Origin: Caballeronia sp. TF1N1
Lineage (GTDB): Bacteria > Pseudomonadota > Gammaproteobacteria > Burkholderiales > Burkholderiaceae
DNA: 64,000 nucleotides
Reading direction: 5' to 3'
Assembly (NCBI RefSeq): GCF_022878925.1
Contig: NZ_CP084627.1
Coordinates: forward strand, 1-64,000
The position numbers and the translations under genes are program-made. Positions 7,938 to 16,922 of the stretch are shown here, one piece after another. Each line of letters begins with the position of its first letter. The first letter of the stretch is position 1. Below the pieces are notes generated by a model, which had not been told where the DNA came from, did not search any database, and saw only the letters and a list, made by a program, of their open reading frames with translations.

Positions 7938-8969
7938 ATGACGTCCTCAACTTCCTTTCGCCGCCTGGCCGTAAAAGCCGGCGTGGCGCTCGCCGTACTT
8001 TCGACCACCGGTGCAGTTGGCCTCGCGCAAGCCGCCGATGCCGGCAAGGTCGGCCTCGGTCTCCCGCTTCTGACTTCGCCGTTCTGGCAGTCGTACAACA
8101 ACTATCTGCCGAAGTACGCGAAGGACATGGGCATAGACATCCTTGCGCCCGTCAACTCGAACGGCGATCCCGCGCAGCAGATCACCGACATGAACAACCT
8201 GCTGAACCTGGGCGCGAAGGGCATCGTGGTCGGCCCGCTGGATTCGGCCGCGATCAGCCGCGCGCTCGACGCCTCGGCGGCGAAGAACGTGCCGGTCGTC
8301 GCCGTCGATGTCGCGCCGACGCAAGGCAAGGTCGCGATGGTCGTACGCGCCGACAACCGCGCGTATGGTTCGAAGTCGTGCGAGTACATTGGCGAGCACG
8401 TGAAGTCGGGCAAGGTCGTGCAGATCATGGGCGATCTGGCATCGGTCAATGGCCGCGATCGTTCGGAAGCGTTTCGCGAGTGCCTGAAGAAATTCCCGTC
8501 GCTGAGCCTGCTCGAGATTCCCGCCGCATGGAAGGGCGAGGCCGCCGCGACCGCGCTCGACAGCCTGCTCACCGCGAACCCCGACGTGAAGGCGATCTAT
8601 ATGCAGGCGGGCGGCGTCTATCTGTCGCCGACGTTGCAGACCTTGCGCCGCAAGCAGTTGCTGGTGAAGGCGGGCGATCCGAAACACATTGTGATCGTGA
8701 GCAATGACGGCATTCCGCAGGAATACGACGCGATCCGCCGTGGCGATATCGACGCGACCATCTCGCAGCCCGCCGATCTCTACGCAAAGTACGGCCTCTT
8801 CTATATCAAGGCGGCTCTGGCGGGACAGACATTCAAACCGGGCCCGACGGATCACGGCAGCACGATCGTGCAGCGCGGTCCAGGCATTCTCGAAGATCAA
8901 TTGCCCGCGCCGCTCGTGACGAAAGCCAATGTCGATGACAAAACACTTTGGGGCAACACCGTCAAATGA
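7938..8969 (+). CDS. Sugar ABC transporter periplasmic binding protein (RbsB/XylF type)
   Basis: 343 residues with a signal peptide (basic RR at residues 8-9, hydrophobic stretch, AQA cleavage near 32). The mature protein has the type I periplasmic fold: the N-lobe start VGLGLPLLTSPFWQS, the repeated hinge region GAKGIVVGPLDS, and IVSNDGIPQEYDAIRRGD near the C-terminal lobe. It should deliver an aldose to the permease encoded downstream. It is first in the operon, overlaps the ATPase gene by ATGA, and has AGGAG upstream of its ATG. The ligand cannot be read from sequence; L-fucose or a related sugar is inferred from the catabolic genes. Confidence 0.9.
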   Translation: MTSSTSFRRLAVKAGVALAVLSTTGAVGLAQAADAGKVGLGLPLLTSPFWQSYNNYLPKYAKDMGIDILAPVNSNGDPAQQITDMNNLLNLGAKGIVVGPLDSAAISRALDASAAKNVPVVAVDVAPTQGKVAMVVRADNRAYGSKSCEYIGEHVKSGKVVQIMGDLASVNGRDRSEAFRECLKKFPSLSLLEIPAAWKGEAAATALDSLLTANPDVKAIYMQAGGVYLSPTLQTLRRKQLLVKAGDPKHIVIVSNDGIPQEYDAIRRGDIDATISQPADLYAKYGLFYIKAALAGQTFKPGPTDHGSTIVQRGPGILEDQLPAPLVTKANVDDKTLWGNTVK

Positions 8970-10471
8970 GCGCGCCCGTCGTTGAGACAGTTGGCCTGAC
9001 GAAGCGCTATGGCTCGACGCCCGCACTCGCAGATGTAAGCATGCGCGTGCTGCCCGGCGAGTCGCATGCGCTCGTTGGACGCAACGGCGCGGGCAAATCG
9101 ACGCTCGTGTCGATGATCACCGGCCTGAAGAAGCCGGACGCTGGCGAGATCCGCTTCAACGACGAAACCGCGCCGCCGCTCGCCGACCGCGATGCATGGC
9201 GCGAGCGCGTCGCCTGCGTCTATCAGCATTCGACGATCATCCGCGAGTTGTCGGTGGCCGAAAATCTGTACATCAATCGGCAGCATCAGAAGGGCGGCGT
9301 GATCGACTGGCGCGCCATGCGCCGTGATGCCCGCGCGCTGCTCGACCACTGGAAGATCGACGTGCGCGAAGACGCACGCGCGGGCGATCTGACAGTGGAA
9401 GCGCGGCAGTTGGTGGAGATTGCGCGGGCGCTGTCGTACGGTGCGCGCTTCATCATTCTCGATGAACCGACTGCACAGTTGGACGGCGAGGAGATCAAGC
9501 GTCTCTTCAAGCGTATTGAAGAGTTACAGCGCGAAGGCGTCACTTTCCTGTTCATTTCGCATCACTTGCAAGAGGTGTACGAAATCTGTCAGGCAGTGAC
9601 AGTTCTGCGCGACGCTCGGCATATCGTCAGCGCGCCGGTTTCGGCATTGCCGCGCGACCGGCTCATCGAAGCGATGACGGGCGAGCAGGGAGGCCTTGCC
9701 GTCGCGGATGCCGCCGCGCGCGCGCCCCTGCCCGCTGGTGCGCCGCAAGCGCTGCGTGTCGAAGCGTTATGCGGCGACGACTACGAGAACGTCACGTTGA
9801 GCGTTCGCAAGGGCGAAGTGATCGGCTTGACCGGCGCGACGACGAGCGGCCGGACGAGCGTCGCCGAAGCCATCGCCGGATTGAAGGCGCAACGCGCGGG
9901 CACGATCAGCGTCGATGGCCGCGCGCTGCCGCCGGGCGACGTGCCGGCCGCGCTGGCGCATGGTGTCGGCTGCGTGCCGAAAGACCGGCATCGCGAAGGC
10001 TTGGTGCTGTCGCAATCCGTCGCGGAAAACGCGTCCATGACGATCGCGCGATTGCTCGGCCGCTTCGGTATTGCGACGCCCGCGAAAAAGAACGCCTTCG
10101 GACGCCGCATGATTGCCGCGCTCGGCATCAAGACGCAGGGCCCGGAACATATCGTGTCGGGCTTGTCGGGCGGCAATCAGCAAAAAGTGGTGATGGCGCG
10201 CGCGCTCGCCACTGATCCGGACGTGCTCGTTCTGATCGATCCCACCGCTGGCGTTGATGTGAAGTCGAAGGAAGCGCTGCTCGGCGTCGTCGAACGCGTG
10301 CGCGAGGAAGGAAAGGCGGTGCTCGTCGTATCGGGCGAGCTGGACGACTTGCGCACGTGCGACCGCGTCCTGGTGATGTTTCGCGGCGCCATCGTCGCCG
10401 AATTCCCTGCCGGATGGCAGGACCATGAACTCATCGCATCCGTCGAAGGGGTGAATCTCCATGAAGCATGA
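8966..10471 (+). CDS. Sugar ABC transporter duplicated ATP-binding protein (RbsA type)
   Basis: 501 residues, two fused ATPase halves. The first has Walker A GRNGAGKST at 38-46, a divergent signature, and Walker B ILDEPTAQLD. The second has a degenerate Walker A (GATTSGRTS), an intact GLSGGNQQK signature and LIDPTAGVD. This asymmetry is normal for class II carbohydrate importers. I chose the ATG that overlaps the upstream stop (ATGA at 8966-8969) over a TTG six codons earlier. It powers sugar uptake together with the flanking genes. Confidence 0.93.
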   Translation: MSAPVVETVGLTKRYGSTPALADVSMRVLPGESHALVGRNGAGKSTLVSMITGLKKPDAGEIRFNDETAPPLADRDAWRERVACVYQHSTIIRELSVAENLYINRQHQKGGVIDWRAMRRDARALLDHWKIDVREDARAGDLTVEARQLVEIARALSYGARFIILDEPTAQLDGEEIKRLFKRIEELQREGVTFLFISHHLQEVYEICQAVTVLRDARHIVSAPVSALPRDRLIEAMTGEQGGLAVADAAARAPLPAGAPQALRVEALCGDDYENVTLSVRKGEVIGLTGATTSGRTSVAEAIAGLKAQRAGTISVDGRALPPGDVPAALAHGVGCVPKDRHREGLVLSQSVAENASMTIARLLGRFGIATPAKKNAFGRRMIAALGIKTQGPEHIVSGLSGGNQQKVVMARALATDPDVLVLIDPTAGVDVKSKEALLGVVERVREEGKAVLVVSGELDDLRTCDRVLVMFRGAIVAEFPAGWQDHELIASVEGVNLHEA

Positions 10472-11483
10472 CGTACCCAACCCGGCGATGAACGGCGCGA
10501 GCATGGCCGTGGCGCGCCCGCGCATCGAACTGGCGCGTTTTCGCGACCTCGCATTGCTGCCCGCGCTGGCGCTCTTGCTTGCCATCGGCGCGTTCGTCAG
10601 CCCGAGCTTTCTCACGCAGGCGAATCTCATCAGCATCCTTGGGGCATCGGCGGCGCTTGCGCTTGTCGTGCTGGCCGAATCGCTGATCGTTCTGACAGGC
10701 AAATTCGATTTATCGCTCGAATCGACGGTCGGCATTGCGCCGGCTGTCGGCGCGATGCTCGTGATGCCGGCGGCGTCGGCGGGCTTCGGCTTCGAGTGGC
10801 CGGCGGCGGCGGGACTTGCGGCGATCGTCGTGGTCGGCGCGCTGATCGGCTTCTTCAACGGCTTTCTGGTCGTGCGACTGCGGCTGAACGCGTTCATCGT
10901 CACGCTCGCAATGCTGATCGTGCTGCGCGGCATGCTCGTCGGCGCGACCAAGGGCGGCACGTTATTCGACATGCCGCCTTCGTTCTTCACGCTGGCCACG
11001 ACACTCGTGCTCGGTCTGCCGATCTCGGTATGGCTCGCGGCGGCCGCGTTCGCCGTTGCCGCGTTCATGCTGCGTTACCACCGCCTCGGCCGCGCGCTTT
11101 ACGCGATCGGCGGCAATCCCGAAGCGGCACGCGCGGCAGGCATTCGCGTGGAGCGCATCACGTGGGGCGTGTTCGTGCTCGGCAGCGTACTGGCGTCGAT
11201 TGGCGGCTTGATCGTCACAGGCTACGTCGGCGCGATCAACGCGAACCAGGGCAATGGAATGATCTTCACGGTGTTCGCGGCGGCAGTGATCGGCGGCATT
11301 TCGTTGGATGGCGGCAAGGGCACGATGCTCGGCGCGTTATCGGGCGTGTTGCTGCTGGGCGTCGTGCAGAACTTGCTGACCTTGGCGCAGGTGCCATCGT
11401 TCTGGATTCAGGCGATTTACGGCGCGATCATCCTGGGTTCGCTGATGGTGGCGAGACTGGCGGGTGGAGATGCGCAGAACTGA
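10461..11483 (+). CDS. Sugar ABC transporter permease (RbsC type)
   Basis: 340 residues, strongly hydrophobic, with about eight to ten membrane segments. It carries the family landmarks GKFDLSLES after the third segment, the cytoplasmic EAARAAGI coupling motif (within AIGGNPEAARAAGIRVERI) and AVIGGISLDGGKGT near the end. It overlaps the ATPase gene by 11 bases, indicating translational coupling. It should form the homodimeric channel of the importer encoded by the two preceding genes. Confidence 0.93.
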   Translation: MKHDVPNPAMNGASMAVARPRIELARFRDLALLPALALLLAIGAFVSPSFLTQANLISILGASAALALVVLAESLIVLTGKFDLSLESTVGIAPAVGAMLVMPAASAGFGFEWPAAAGLAAIVVVGALIGFFNGFLVVRLRLNAFIVTLAMLIVLRGMLVGATKGGTLFDMPPSFFTLATTLVLGLPISVWLAAAAFAVAAFMLRYHRLGRALYAIGGNPEAARAAGIRVERITWGVFVLGSVLASIGGLIVTGYVGAINANQGNGMIFTVFAAAVIGGISLDGGKGTMLGALSGVLLLGVVQNLLTLAQVPSFWIQAIYGAIILGSLMVARLAGGDAQN

Positions 11484-11625
11484 AGCGGGAGCGCAGCCGC
11501 ACGCGTGTCGCGAGATCGGCTGACGCGTCCAGCGCCCGGACGACGAACGTCAGCAGGCGGCTGCTGAAGATGCCGCGAGCATACGGCTCAATGTCCACGA
11601 CGACACGAATTTCAGAAGGAACGAG

Positions 11626-11955
11626 ATGCCCGACACAGAGACAAAAACCACCGACCCCCGCCTGATCCTCTTGAGCAAAGAAGACAACTGTCTGATAGCA
11701 GCAGCCCGCCTAATCGCAGGCGAAACGCTTCAGATAGAAGGCGAGCCAGTCAAGCTGGAAACGACGATAGAACTGGCTCACAAAATAGCCCGCCGCGCGT
11801 TGAAGAAGGACGACAAAGTCCTGCGCTACGGCGCGATCATCGGCCACGTGAGCACAGACGTTCCCCGCGGCGCGCATCTCCACACCCACAATCTGGAGAG
11901 CGACTACATCCCCACCTACACGCACGACGCCGGCCATGCCTACGTGCAGCATTGA
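11626..11955 (+). CDS. UxaA-type dehydratase small (SAF-domain) subunit
   Basis: 109 residues, ATG preceded by GGAACGAG. It matches the N-terminal SAF domain of altronate/galactarate dehydratases, with DNCLIAAARLI and GHVSTDVPRGAHLHTHNLES. In E. coli UxaA this domain is fused to the catalytic part; here the catalytic part is the next gene, 5 bp downstream. The two products should form one sugar-acid dehydratase giving a 2-keto-3-deoxy acid. In this context the substrate is probably L-fuconate or a stereochemically similar aldonate (inference). Confidence 0.88.
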   Translation: MPDTETKTTDPRLILLSKEDNCLIAAARLIAGETLQIEGEPVKLETTIELAHKIARRALKKDDKVLRYGAIIGHVSTDVPRGAHLHTHNLESDYIPTYTHDAGHAYVQH

Positions 11956-11960
11956 GAGCC

Positions 11961-13253
11961 ATGAACACATCAACATTGCAGGGCTTCCCGAGAGCCGATG
12001 GCCGCAAGGGCATCCGCAACATCGTCGCGGTGGCGTACATGGTCGAGTGCGCGCATCACGTTGCCCGCGAGATCGTCACGCACTTCCGCCCATCGTTCGA
12101 CGCATTCGACGCCGCGCAAAACGAAGCGCCGCCCGTGCACCTGATCGGCTTCCCCGGCTGCTATCCGAATAGCTACGCCGAGAAGATGCTGGAGCGCATC
12201 TGCACGCATCCGAACGTGGGCGCGGTGCTGTTCGTCTCGCTTGGCTGCGAAAGCATGAACAAGCACTATCTCGCCGATGTCGTGCGCGCGAGCGGCCGCC
12301 CCGCTGCCGTCGTGACGATCCAGGAAAACGGCGGCACGCGCAGCACGATTCAGCACGGTCTCGACTGGGTACGCGAAGCGCGCGCGACGCTCGCCGCGCA
12401 AGAGAAAGTGCCGATGGCGCTCGATGAACTCGTCATCGGCACGATCTGCGGCGGCTCGGACGGCACGAGCGGCATCACGGCGAACCCAGCCGTGGGCCGC
12501 GCCTTCGACACCTTCATCGACGAAGGCGCGGCGTGCATCTTCGAGGAAACCGGCGAACTCGTCGGCTGCGAATTTCATATGAAGACGCGCGCGGCGCGTC
12601 CCGAACTCGGCGATGAAATCGTCGCGTGCGTGGAAAAAGCCGCGCGCTATTACACGACGATGGGCCACGGTTCCTTCGCGGTGGGCAACGCGGACGGCGG
12701 GCTCACGACGCAGGAAGAGAAGTCGCTCGGCGCGTATGCGAAGAGCGGCGCGTCGCCTATCGTCGGCATCATCAAGCCGGGCGATGTCCCGCCGACCGGC
12801 GGCCTTTATCTGCTCGATGTCGTGCCCGACGGCGAGCCGCGCTTCGGCTTTCCGAACATCAGCGACAACGCGGAAATCGGCGAACTTATCGCGTGCGGCT
12901 CACACGTAATCCTCTTTACGACGGGGCGCGGCTCGGTGGTCGGCTCGGCGATATCGCCCGTCATCAAGGTCTGCGCGAATCCGGCGACGTATCGCAACCT
13001 GTCCGGCGACATGGACGTGGATGCCGGCCGCATCCTGGAAGGCCGCGCGACGCTCGACGAAGTAGGACGCGAAGTGTTCGATGTCACCGTGGCGGTGGCG
13101 GCGGGCGCTGCGTCGAAATCGGAGTCGCTGGGGCATCAGGAATTCATCCTGACTTACAAAACCTTCGAGCCCGTCGGCCCCGCGTGTTTGCCTGGCGGCG
13201 CGCAACGCGTTAGTGTTGCGTCTCGCGGCACCGCAGAAGTCGTTTCGAACTGA
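11961..13253 (+). CDS. UxaA-type sugar-acid dehydratase large subunit
   Basis: 430 residues. It corresponds to the C-terminal domain of UxaA/GarD dehydratases, with GCYPNSYAEKMLERI, SLGCESMNKHYLADVV, TIQENGGTRSTIQ, GGSDGTSGITANPAVG and GRGSVVGSAISPVIKVC. Conserved Cys residues in the GC, GCE and VC segments fit the iron-dependent active site of this family. I start at the ATG at 11961, not the TTG three codons upstream. Together with the SAF subunit it should dehydrate the aldonate released by the lactonase encoded two genes downstream. Using this family rather than an enolase-type fuconate dehydratase is a pathway variant. Confidence 0.9.
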   Translation: MNTSTLQGFPRADGRKGIRNIVAVAYMVECAHHVAREIVTHFRPSFDAFDAAQNEAPPVHLIGFPGCYPNSYAEKMLERICTHPNVGAVLFVSLGCESMNKHYLADVVRASGRPAAVVTIQENGGTRSTIQHGLDWVREARATLAAQEKVPMALDELVIGTICGGSDGTSGITANPAVGRAFDTFIDEGAACIFEETGELVGCEFHMKTRAARPELGDEIVACVEKAARYYTTMGHGSFAVGNADGGLTTQEEKSLGAYAKSGASPIVGIIKPGDVPPTGGLYLLDVVPDGEPRFGFPNISDNAEIGELIACGSHVILFTTGRGSVVGSAISPVIKVCANPATYRNLSGDMDVDAGRILEGRATLDEVGREVFDVTVAVAAGAASKSESLGHQEFILTYKTFEPVGPACLPGGAQRVSVASRGTAEVVSN

Positions 13254-13275
13254 ATAATCGACTGAGGGTTGCACA

Positions 13276-14325
13276 ATGAACGGAGACACGCAGGATGCCG
13301 TCACGCGCCGACGCAAGATCGGGCGGACGGATCTGGAGGTGACGGCACTTTCGCTCGGCACGGCGCCGCTCGGCGGGCTATATCACGAACTGACGGAAGA
13401 CGAGGCGCGCGCTACAGTCGATGCCGCGTGGCAAGCGGGCATCCGTTTCTTCGATACCGCACCGCATTACGGACACACGAAGGCAGAACACCGTCTCGGC
13501 GATGCCCTGCGACGCCACGCGCGAAGTGACTACGTGCTCTCGACCAAAGTGGGCCGCCGCTTCGTGCCGCGCACCGCGCCCGACGACGGCAGCGAAGGCT
13601 GGGCCGCACCGCTACCGTTCCAGGCCATCTACGACTACACCTACGACGGCATCCTGCGCTCGTTCGAAGACAGCCAGCAGCGGCTCGGCATGATCGACAT
13701 CGATATCGTGCTGATACACGACATCGGCCGTGTCACGCACGGCGAAAAAAACGCGCATTACTGGCGTCAGCTCACCAATGAAGGCGGCTTTCGTGCGCTC
13801 GATGAACTCAAGCAGTCGCGCGGCGTGAAAGCAGTCGGCCTCGGCGTGAACGAAGGCGCGGCGGTGCGCGAGGCAATGGCCGAATACGACATCGACTGCG
13901 CGTTGCTCGCTGGCCGCTACACGCTGCTCGAACAGAACACGCTCGACGATCTCTTGCCCGAGTGCGAACAGCGCGGTGTGAGCATCCTGCTTGGCGGCGC
14001 GTTCAATTCGGGCATTCTCGCGCGCGGTCTCGATGCCGACGCGCAAGGCGATCTCAAATTCAACTACGGCGATGCGCCCAAAGAGATCGTCGATCGTGTG
14101 GCGAGGCTGGAACGCATCTGTCGCGAGTATGGCGTCGCGCTGTCGACGGCCGCCCTGCAGTTTCCTTATGCGCATAAAGTCGTCGCCACGGTGTTGATGG
14201 GCGCGCGCAAGCCCGAGGAAGTCCGTGAGAATGCGGCGTCATTCGCTACACCGGTTCCTTCGGCGTTGTGGGACGCTTTGCGTGCGGCTGGCTTGCTGCA
14301 TGAGAAGGCGCCAACACCGCAATGA
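13276..14325 (+). CDS. Aldo/keto reductase, probable L-fucose/D-threo-aldose 1-dehydrogenase
   Basis: 349 residues with an intact catalytic tetrad: D60 and Y65 in FFDTAPHYG, K91 in LSTKVGR and H148 in VLIHDIG. In this subgroup the enzyme oxidises the aldose C1 to a lactone with NAD(P). The next gene is a matching lactonase, and the stop/start overlap (ATGA at 14322) couples them. A biochemically characterised relative in Burkholderia multivorans is an L-fucose dehydrogenase, which supports but does not prove the substrate. Codons 297-301 contain a parS-like palindrome. Confidence 0.88.
   Translation: MNGDTQDAVTRRRKIGRTDLEVTALSLGTAPLGGLYHELTEDEARATVDAAWQAGIRFFDTAPHYGHTKAEHRLGDALRRHARSDYVLSTKVGRRFVPRTAPDDGSEGWAAPLPFQAIYDYTYDGILRSFEDSQQRLGMIDIDIVLIHDIGRVTHGEKNAHYWRQLTNEGGFRALDELKQSRGVKAVGLGVNEGAAVREAMAEYDIDCALLAGRYTLLEQNTLDDLLPECEQRGVSILLGGAFNSGILARGLDADAQGDLKFNYGDAPKEIVDRVARLERICREYGVALSTAALQFPYAHKVVATVLMGARKPEEVRENAASFATPVPSALWDALRAAGLLHEKAPTPQ
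14164..14179. other. parS-like sequence inside the aldo/keto reductase gene
   Basis: CCTTATGCGCATAAAG differs from the two parS-like sites near parAB at one base (second position C for T) and keeps the full inner palindrome TTATGCGCATAA. It encodes Pro-Tyr-Ala-His-Lys, a segment that is often conserved in this reductase family, so chance or protein constraint is possible. Confidence 0.45.
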
Positions 14326-15155
14326 ACATCGACGCTCACCAACATTATTGGGACCCGGCGCGTGGCGATTACGGTTGGCTCACGCCCGATCTCAAGCCGC
14401 TCTATCGCGTCTTCGGTTCCGATGATCTGGCGCCGCTCCGCAAGATCACGAATGTCAAGCAAACGGTCGTCGTGCAAGCGGCGGCGACCGTCGATGAAAC
14501 GCGTCATCTGCTCGATCTAGCGCGCGATGACGAATCCATTGCGGGCGTCGTCGGCTGGGTTCCGCTCGATTCCGTCGACGCGGTAGAAATCATCGATGAA
14601 TTTGCGCGCGACAAAAAATTCAAAGCCGTGCGGCCGATGCTGCAAGACCTGCCCGACGATACGTGGATAGACCACGCGCCGCGCCCGGAAGCCATCCAGC
14701 GTCTGATCGAGCTCGATCTTGCTTTCGACGCGCTCATCTTCGCGCGCCACGTGCCATCGCTCGTCGAGTTCGCCGGGCGTTATCCGGCGTTGCGTATCGT
14801 CGTGGATCACGGTGCGAAGCCGCCCATCCGCGATGGCGAAGCGGGCTGGCAACCGTGGGCCGATGGCATCGCGCAACTCGCTGCCTTGCCGCAGCGCCTC
14901 CATTGCAAGCTCTCGGGGCTCGCGACAGAAGCGTCGCCTAGCTGGACCGCCGACACGCTCGCGCCTTACGTCGCGCATCTCATCGAACAATTCGGACACG
15001 AGCGCCTCATGTGGGGCAGCGATTGGCCGGTACTGAACTTAAACGGTTGCTACACTGATTGGCACGCCGCCGCGAGGCGCTTGGTCTCGCATCTCGAAAA
15101 AGCCGAGGAAGACGCGATTTTCGGCGGAAACGCCCGTGCGTTCTATCGCCTCTGA
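14322..15155 (+). CDS. Amidohydrolase-family sugar lactonase (L-fucono-lactonase type)
   Basis: 277 residues of the COG3618 amidohydrolases. The N-terminal metal motif is DAHQHYW (residues 4-10). Later ligands appear as VDHGAKPP, KLSGL and the C-terminal GSDWPV motif carrying the catalytic Asp. It should hydrolyse the lactone made by the preceding dehydrogenase to the free aldonate. Members from Burkholderia multivorans act on L-fucono-lactone and similar lactones; the precise sugar here is inferred. ATGA overlap with the upstream gene. Confidence 0.9.
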   Translation: MNIDAHQHYWDPARGDYGWLTPDLKPLYRVFGSDDLAPLRKITNVKQTVVVQAAATVDETRHLLDLARDDESIAGVVGWVPLDSVDAVEIIDEFARDKKFKAVRPMLQDLPDDTWIDHAPRPEAIQRLIELDLAFDALIFARHVPSLVEFAGRYPALRIVVDHGAKPPIRDGEAGWQPWADGIAQLAALPQRLHCKLSGLATEASPSWTADTLAPYVAHLIEQFGHERLMWGSDWPVLNLNGCYTDWHAAARRLVSHLEKAEEDAIFGGNARAFYRL

Positions 15156-15207
15156 AGCCGCTGATATACCCGGCATGTCTTAAAATCAACTTCCACTGGA
15201 GCAGTAG

Positions 15208-15951
15208 ATGGTACAAAGACTGGCAGGCAAGACGGCGCTGATCACCGCAGCGGGACAAGGGATCGGGCTCGCGACGGCCGAGCTTTTCGCGGCGGAAGGC
15301 GCGCGCGTGATCGCAACCGACATTCGTATCGAAGGGCTCGAAGGCAAGCCGGTCGAAGCCCACAAGCTCGACGTGCTCGACCCCCAAGCCATCGAGGCGC
15401 TCGCGAAGGAAGTCGGCGCCATCGACGTGCTCTTCAACTGCGCGGGCTATGTGCATCCCGGTTCGATTCTCGAAGCGAGCGAAGCGGACTGGGATCTCGC
15501 CTTCAATCTGAACGCGAAGGCCATGTATCGGACGATCCGCGCGTTCCTGCCGAAGATGCTGGAAAAGGGCGGCGGCTCGATCGTCAATATGTCGTCGGCG
15601 GCGTCGAGCGTGAAGGGCGTGCCGAATCGCTTCGTGTATGGTGCGTCGAAGGCGGCGGTCATCGGGCTCACGAAATCCGTCGCGGCGGATTTCGTCACGC
15701 GCGGCATCCGCTGCAACGCGATTTGTCCGGGCACGGTGGAGTCGCCGTCGCTGAAGGACCGCATCGCCGAGCAAGCCAAGGCGCAGGGCGCGACGATCGA
15801 CCAGATTCAGGCGGCTTTCGTTTCGCGTCAACCAATGGGCCGCGTCGGCCGCACGGAAGAAATCGCGGCGCTCGCGCTGTATCTCGCCTCGGACGAGTCG
15901 TCGTTCACGACGGGTCAGGCTCACGTCATCGATGGCGGCTGGTCCAACTAG
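15208..15951 (+). CDS. Short-chain dehydrogenase, probable 2-keto-3-deoxy-L-fuconate dehydrogenase
   Basis: 247 residues, classical SDR. The cofactor glycine motif TAAGQGIG is at 13-20, NCAG at 77-80, and the catalytic Tyr/Lys at Y144-K148 (YGASK) with a Ser cluster just upstream; the C-terminal motif is IDGGWSN. The acidic residue after the second strand (TDIR) suggests NAD preference. In the non-phosphorylative 6-deoxyhexose route this enzyme oxidises the keto-deoxy acid to a 2,4-diketo acid, the substrate of the next gene's FAH-type hydrolase. It sits 52 bp after the lactonase gene in the same operon. Confidence 0.88.
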   Translation: MVQRLAGKTALITAAGQGIGLATAELFAAEGARVIATDIRIEGLEGKPVEAHKLDVLDPQAIEALAKEVGAIDVLFNCAGYVHPGSILEASEADWDLAFNLNAKAMYRTIRAFLPKMLEKGGGSIVNMSSAASSVKGVPNRFVYGASKAAVIGLTKSVAADFVTRGIRCNAICPGTVESPSLKDRIAEQAKAQGATIDQIQAAFVSRQPMGRVGRTEEIAALALYLASDESSFTTGQAHVIDGGWSN

Positions 15952-16004
15952 GACGGCCGCTGCGTTTTCAACCTTTGCATTTCGAAACACGAGGATCTAT
16001 TCAG

Positions 16005-16850
16005 ATGAAGCTGCTTCGTTACGGCCCCAAGGGTCAGGAAAAACCGGGTTTGCTGGATGCCGAAGGCAAGATTCGCGATCTGTCGAAGGTCGTGGACGAC
16101 ATCTCCGGCGCTACGCTGACCGATGCGGGCCTGGCCAAGCTGCGCGCGACCGACCCCGCGTCGCTGCCGGTGGTGGATGGCAATCCGCGTATCGGGCCGT
16201 GTGTCGGACGTGTGGGCAAGTTCGTGTGTATTGGCCTCAACTACGCGGATCACGCCGCCGAATCGAATCTGCCCGTGCCGACCGAGCCGGTCATTTTCGG
16301 CAAGTGGACGAGCGCCATTTGCGGCCCGAACGACGACGTGGAAATTCCGCGCAATTCGAAGAAAACCGACTGGGAAGTCGAACTCGGCGTGGTGATCGGC
16401 AAGGAAGCCAAGTATGTCGATGAAGCCAACGCGCTCGACTACGTGGCCGGTTACTGCGTGATCAACGACGTCTCCGAGCGCGAATGGCAGCTCGAACACG
16501 GCACGCAATGGGACAAGGGCAAGGGCTTCGACACGTTCGGCCCGCTCGGCCCGTGGCTCGTGACGAAGGACGAAGTCGCCGATCCGCAGAAGCTCGATCT
16601 CTGGCTCGAAGTGGACGGTCACCGTTACCAGAACGGCAACACGAAGACCATGGTCTTCACCGTCGCGCAACTGGTCGCGTATCTGTCGAAGACGATGAGC
16701 CTGCAGCCCGGCGATGTCATCTCGACCGGCACGCCGCCGGGCGTCGGCATGGGCGTGAAGCCCAGCGCGGTGTACCTGAAGTCCGGGCAGACCATTCGCC
16801 TTGGTATCGAAGGTCTCGGCGAGCAGCAGCAGAAGACGGTCGACGCGTAA
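16005..16850 (+). CDS. FAH-family 2,4-diketo-3-deoxy-acid hydrolase
   Basis: 281 residues. I start at the ATG at 16005, which has GAGG 10 bases upstream, not at a much longer in-frame extension that reads through the SDR gene. The fumarylacetoacetase-type domain shows CIGLNYADHA, the metal-binding Glu pair in DWEVELGVVIG, INDVSEREWQ and the STGTPPGVGMG loop. Such enzymes are often misannotated as ureidoglycolate lyase. In this operon it should cleave a 2,4-diketo-3-deoxy acid to pyruvate plus lactate (from L-fucose) or glycolate (from a pentose). A strong terminator follows. Confidence 0.9.
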   Translation: MKLLRYGPKGQEKPGLLDAEGKIRDLSKVVDDISGATLTDAGLAKLRATDPASLPVVDGNPRIGPCVGRVGKFVCIGLNYADHAAESNLPVPTEPVIFGKWTSAICGPNDDVEIPRNSKKTDWEVELGVVIGKEAKYVDEANALDYVAGYCVINDVSEREWQLEHGTQWDKGKGFDTFGPLGPWLVTKDEVADPQKLDLWLEVDGHRYQNGNTKTMVFTVAQLVAYLSKTMSLQPGDVISTGTPPGVGMGVKPSAVYLKSGQTIRLGIEGLGEQQQKTVDA

Positions 16851-16871
16851 TTGCTTCGCGCCGTGAAAGCA

Positions 16872-16897
16872 AAAAACCTCGCTGCGGCGAGGTTTTT
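16872..16897. terminator. Bidirectional intrinsic terminator
   Basis: AAAAACCTCGC (16872-16882) and GCGAGGTTTTT (16887-16897) form a perfect 11-bp stem with a TGCG loop. The A-run and T-run serve both the sugar operon and the convergent thioesterase gene. Confidence 0.92.
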
Positions 16898-16922
16898 CGT
16901 CTTCAGGACGGAAGGTTGAGGT

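Noticed and set aside
15723..16004. N-terminal extension of the FAH hydrolase
   Set aside because: It reads through the SDR gene in another frame; the ATG at 16005 has GAGG and begins the conserved domain.
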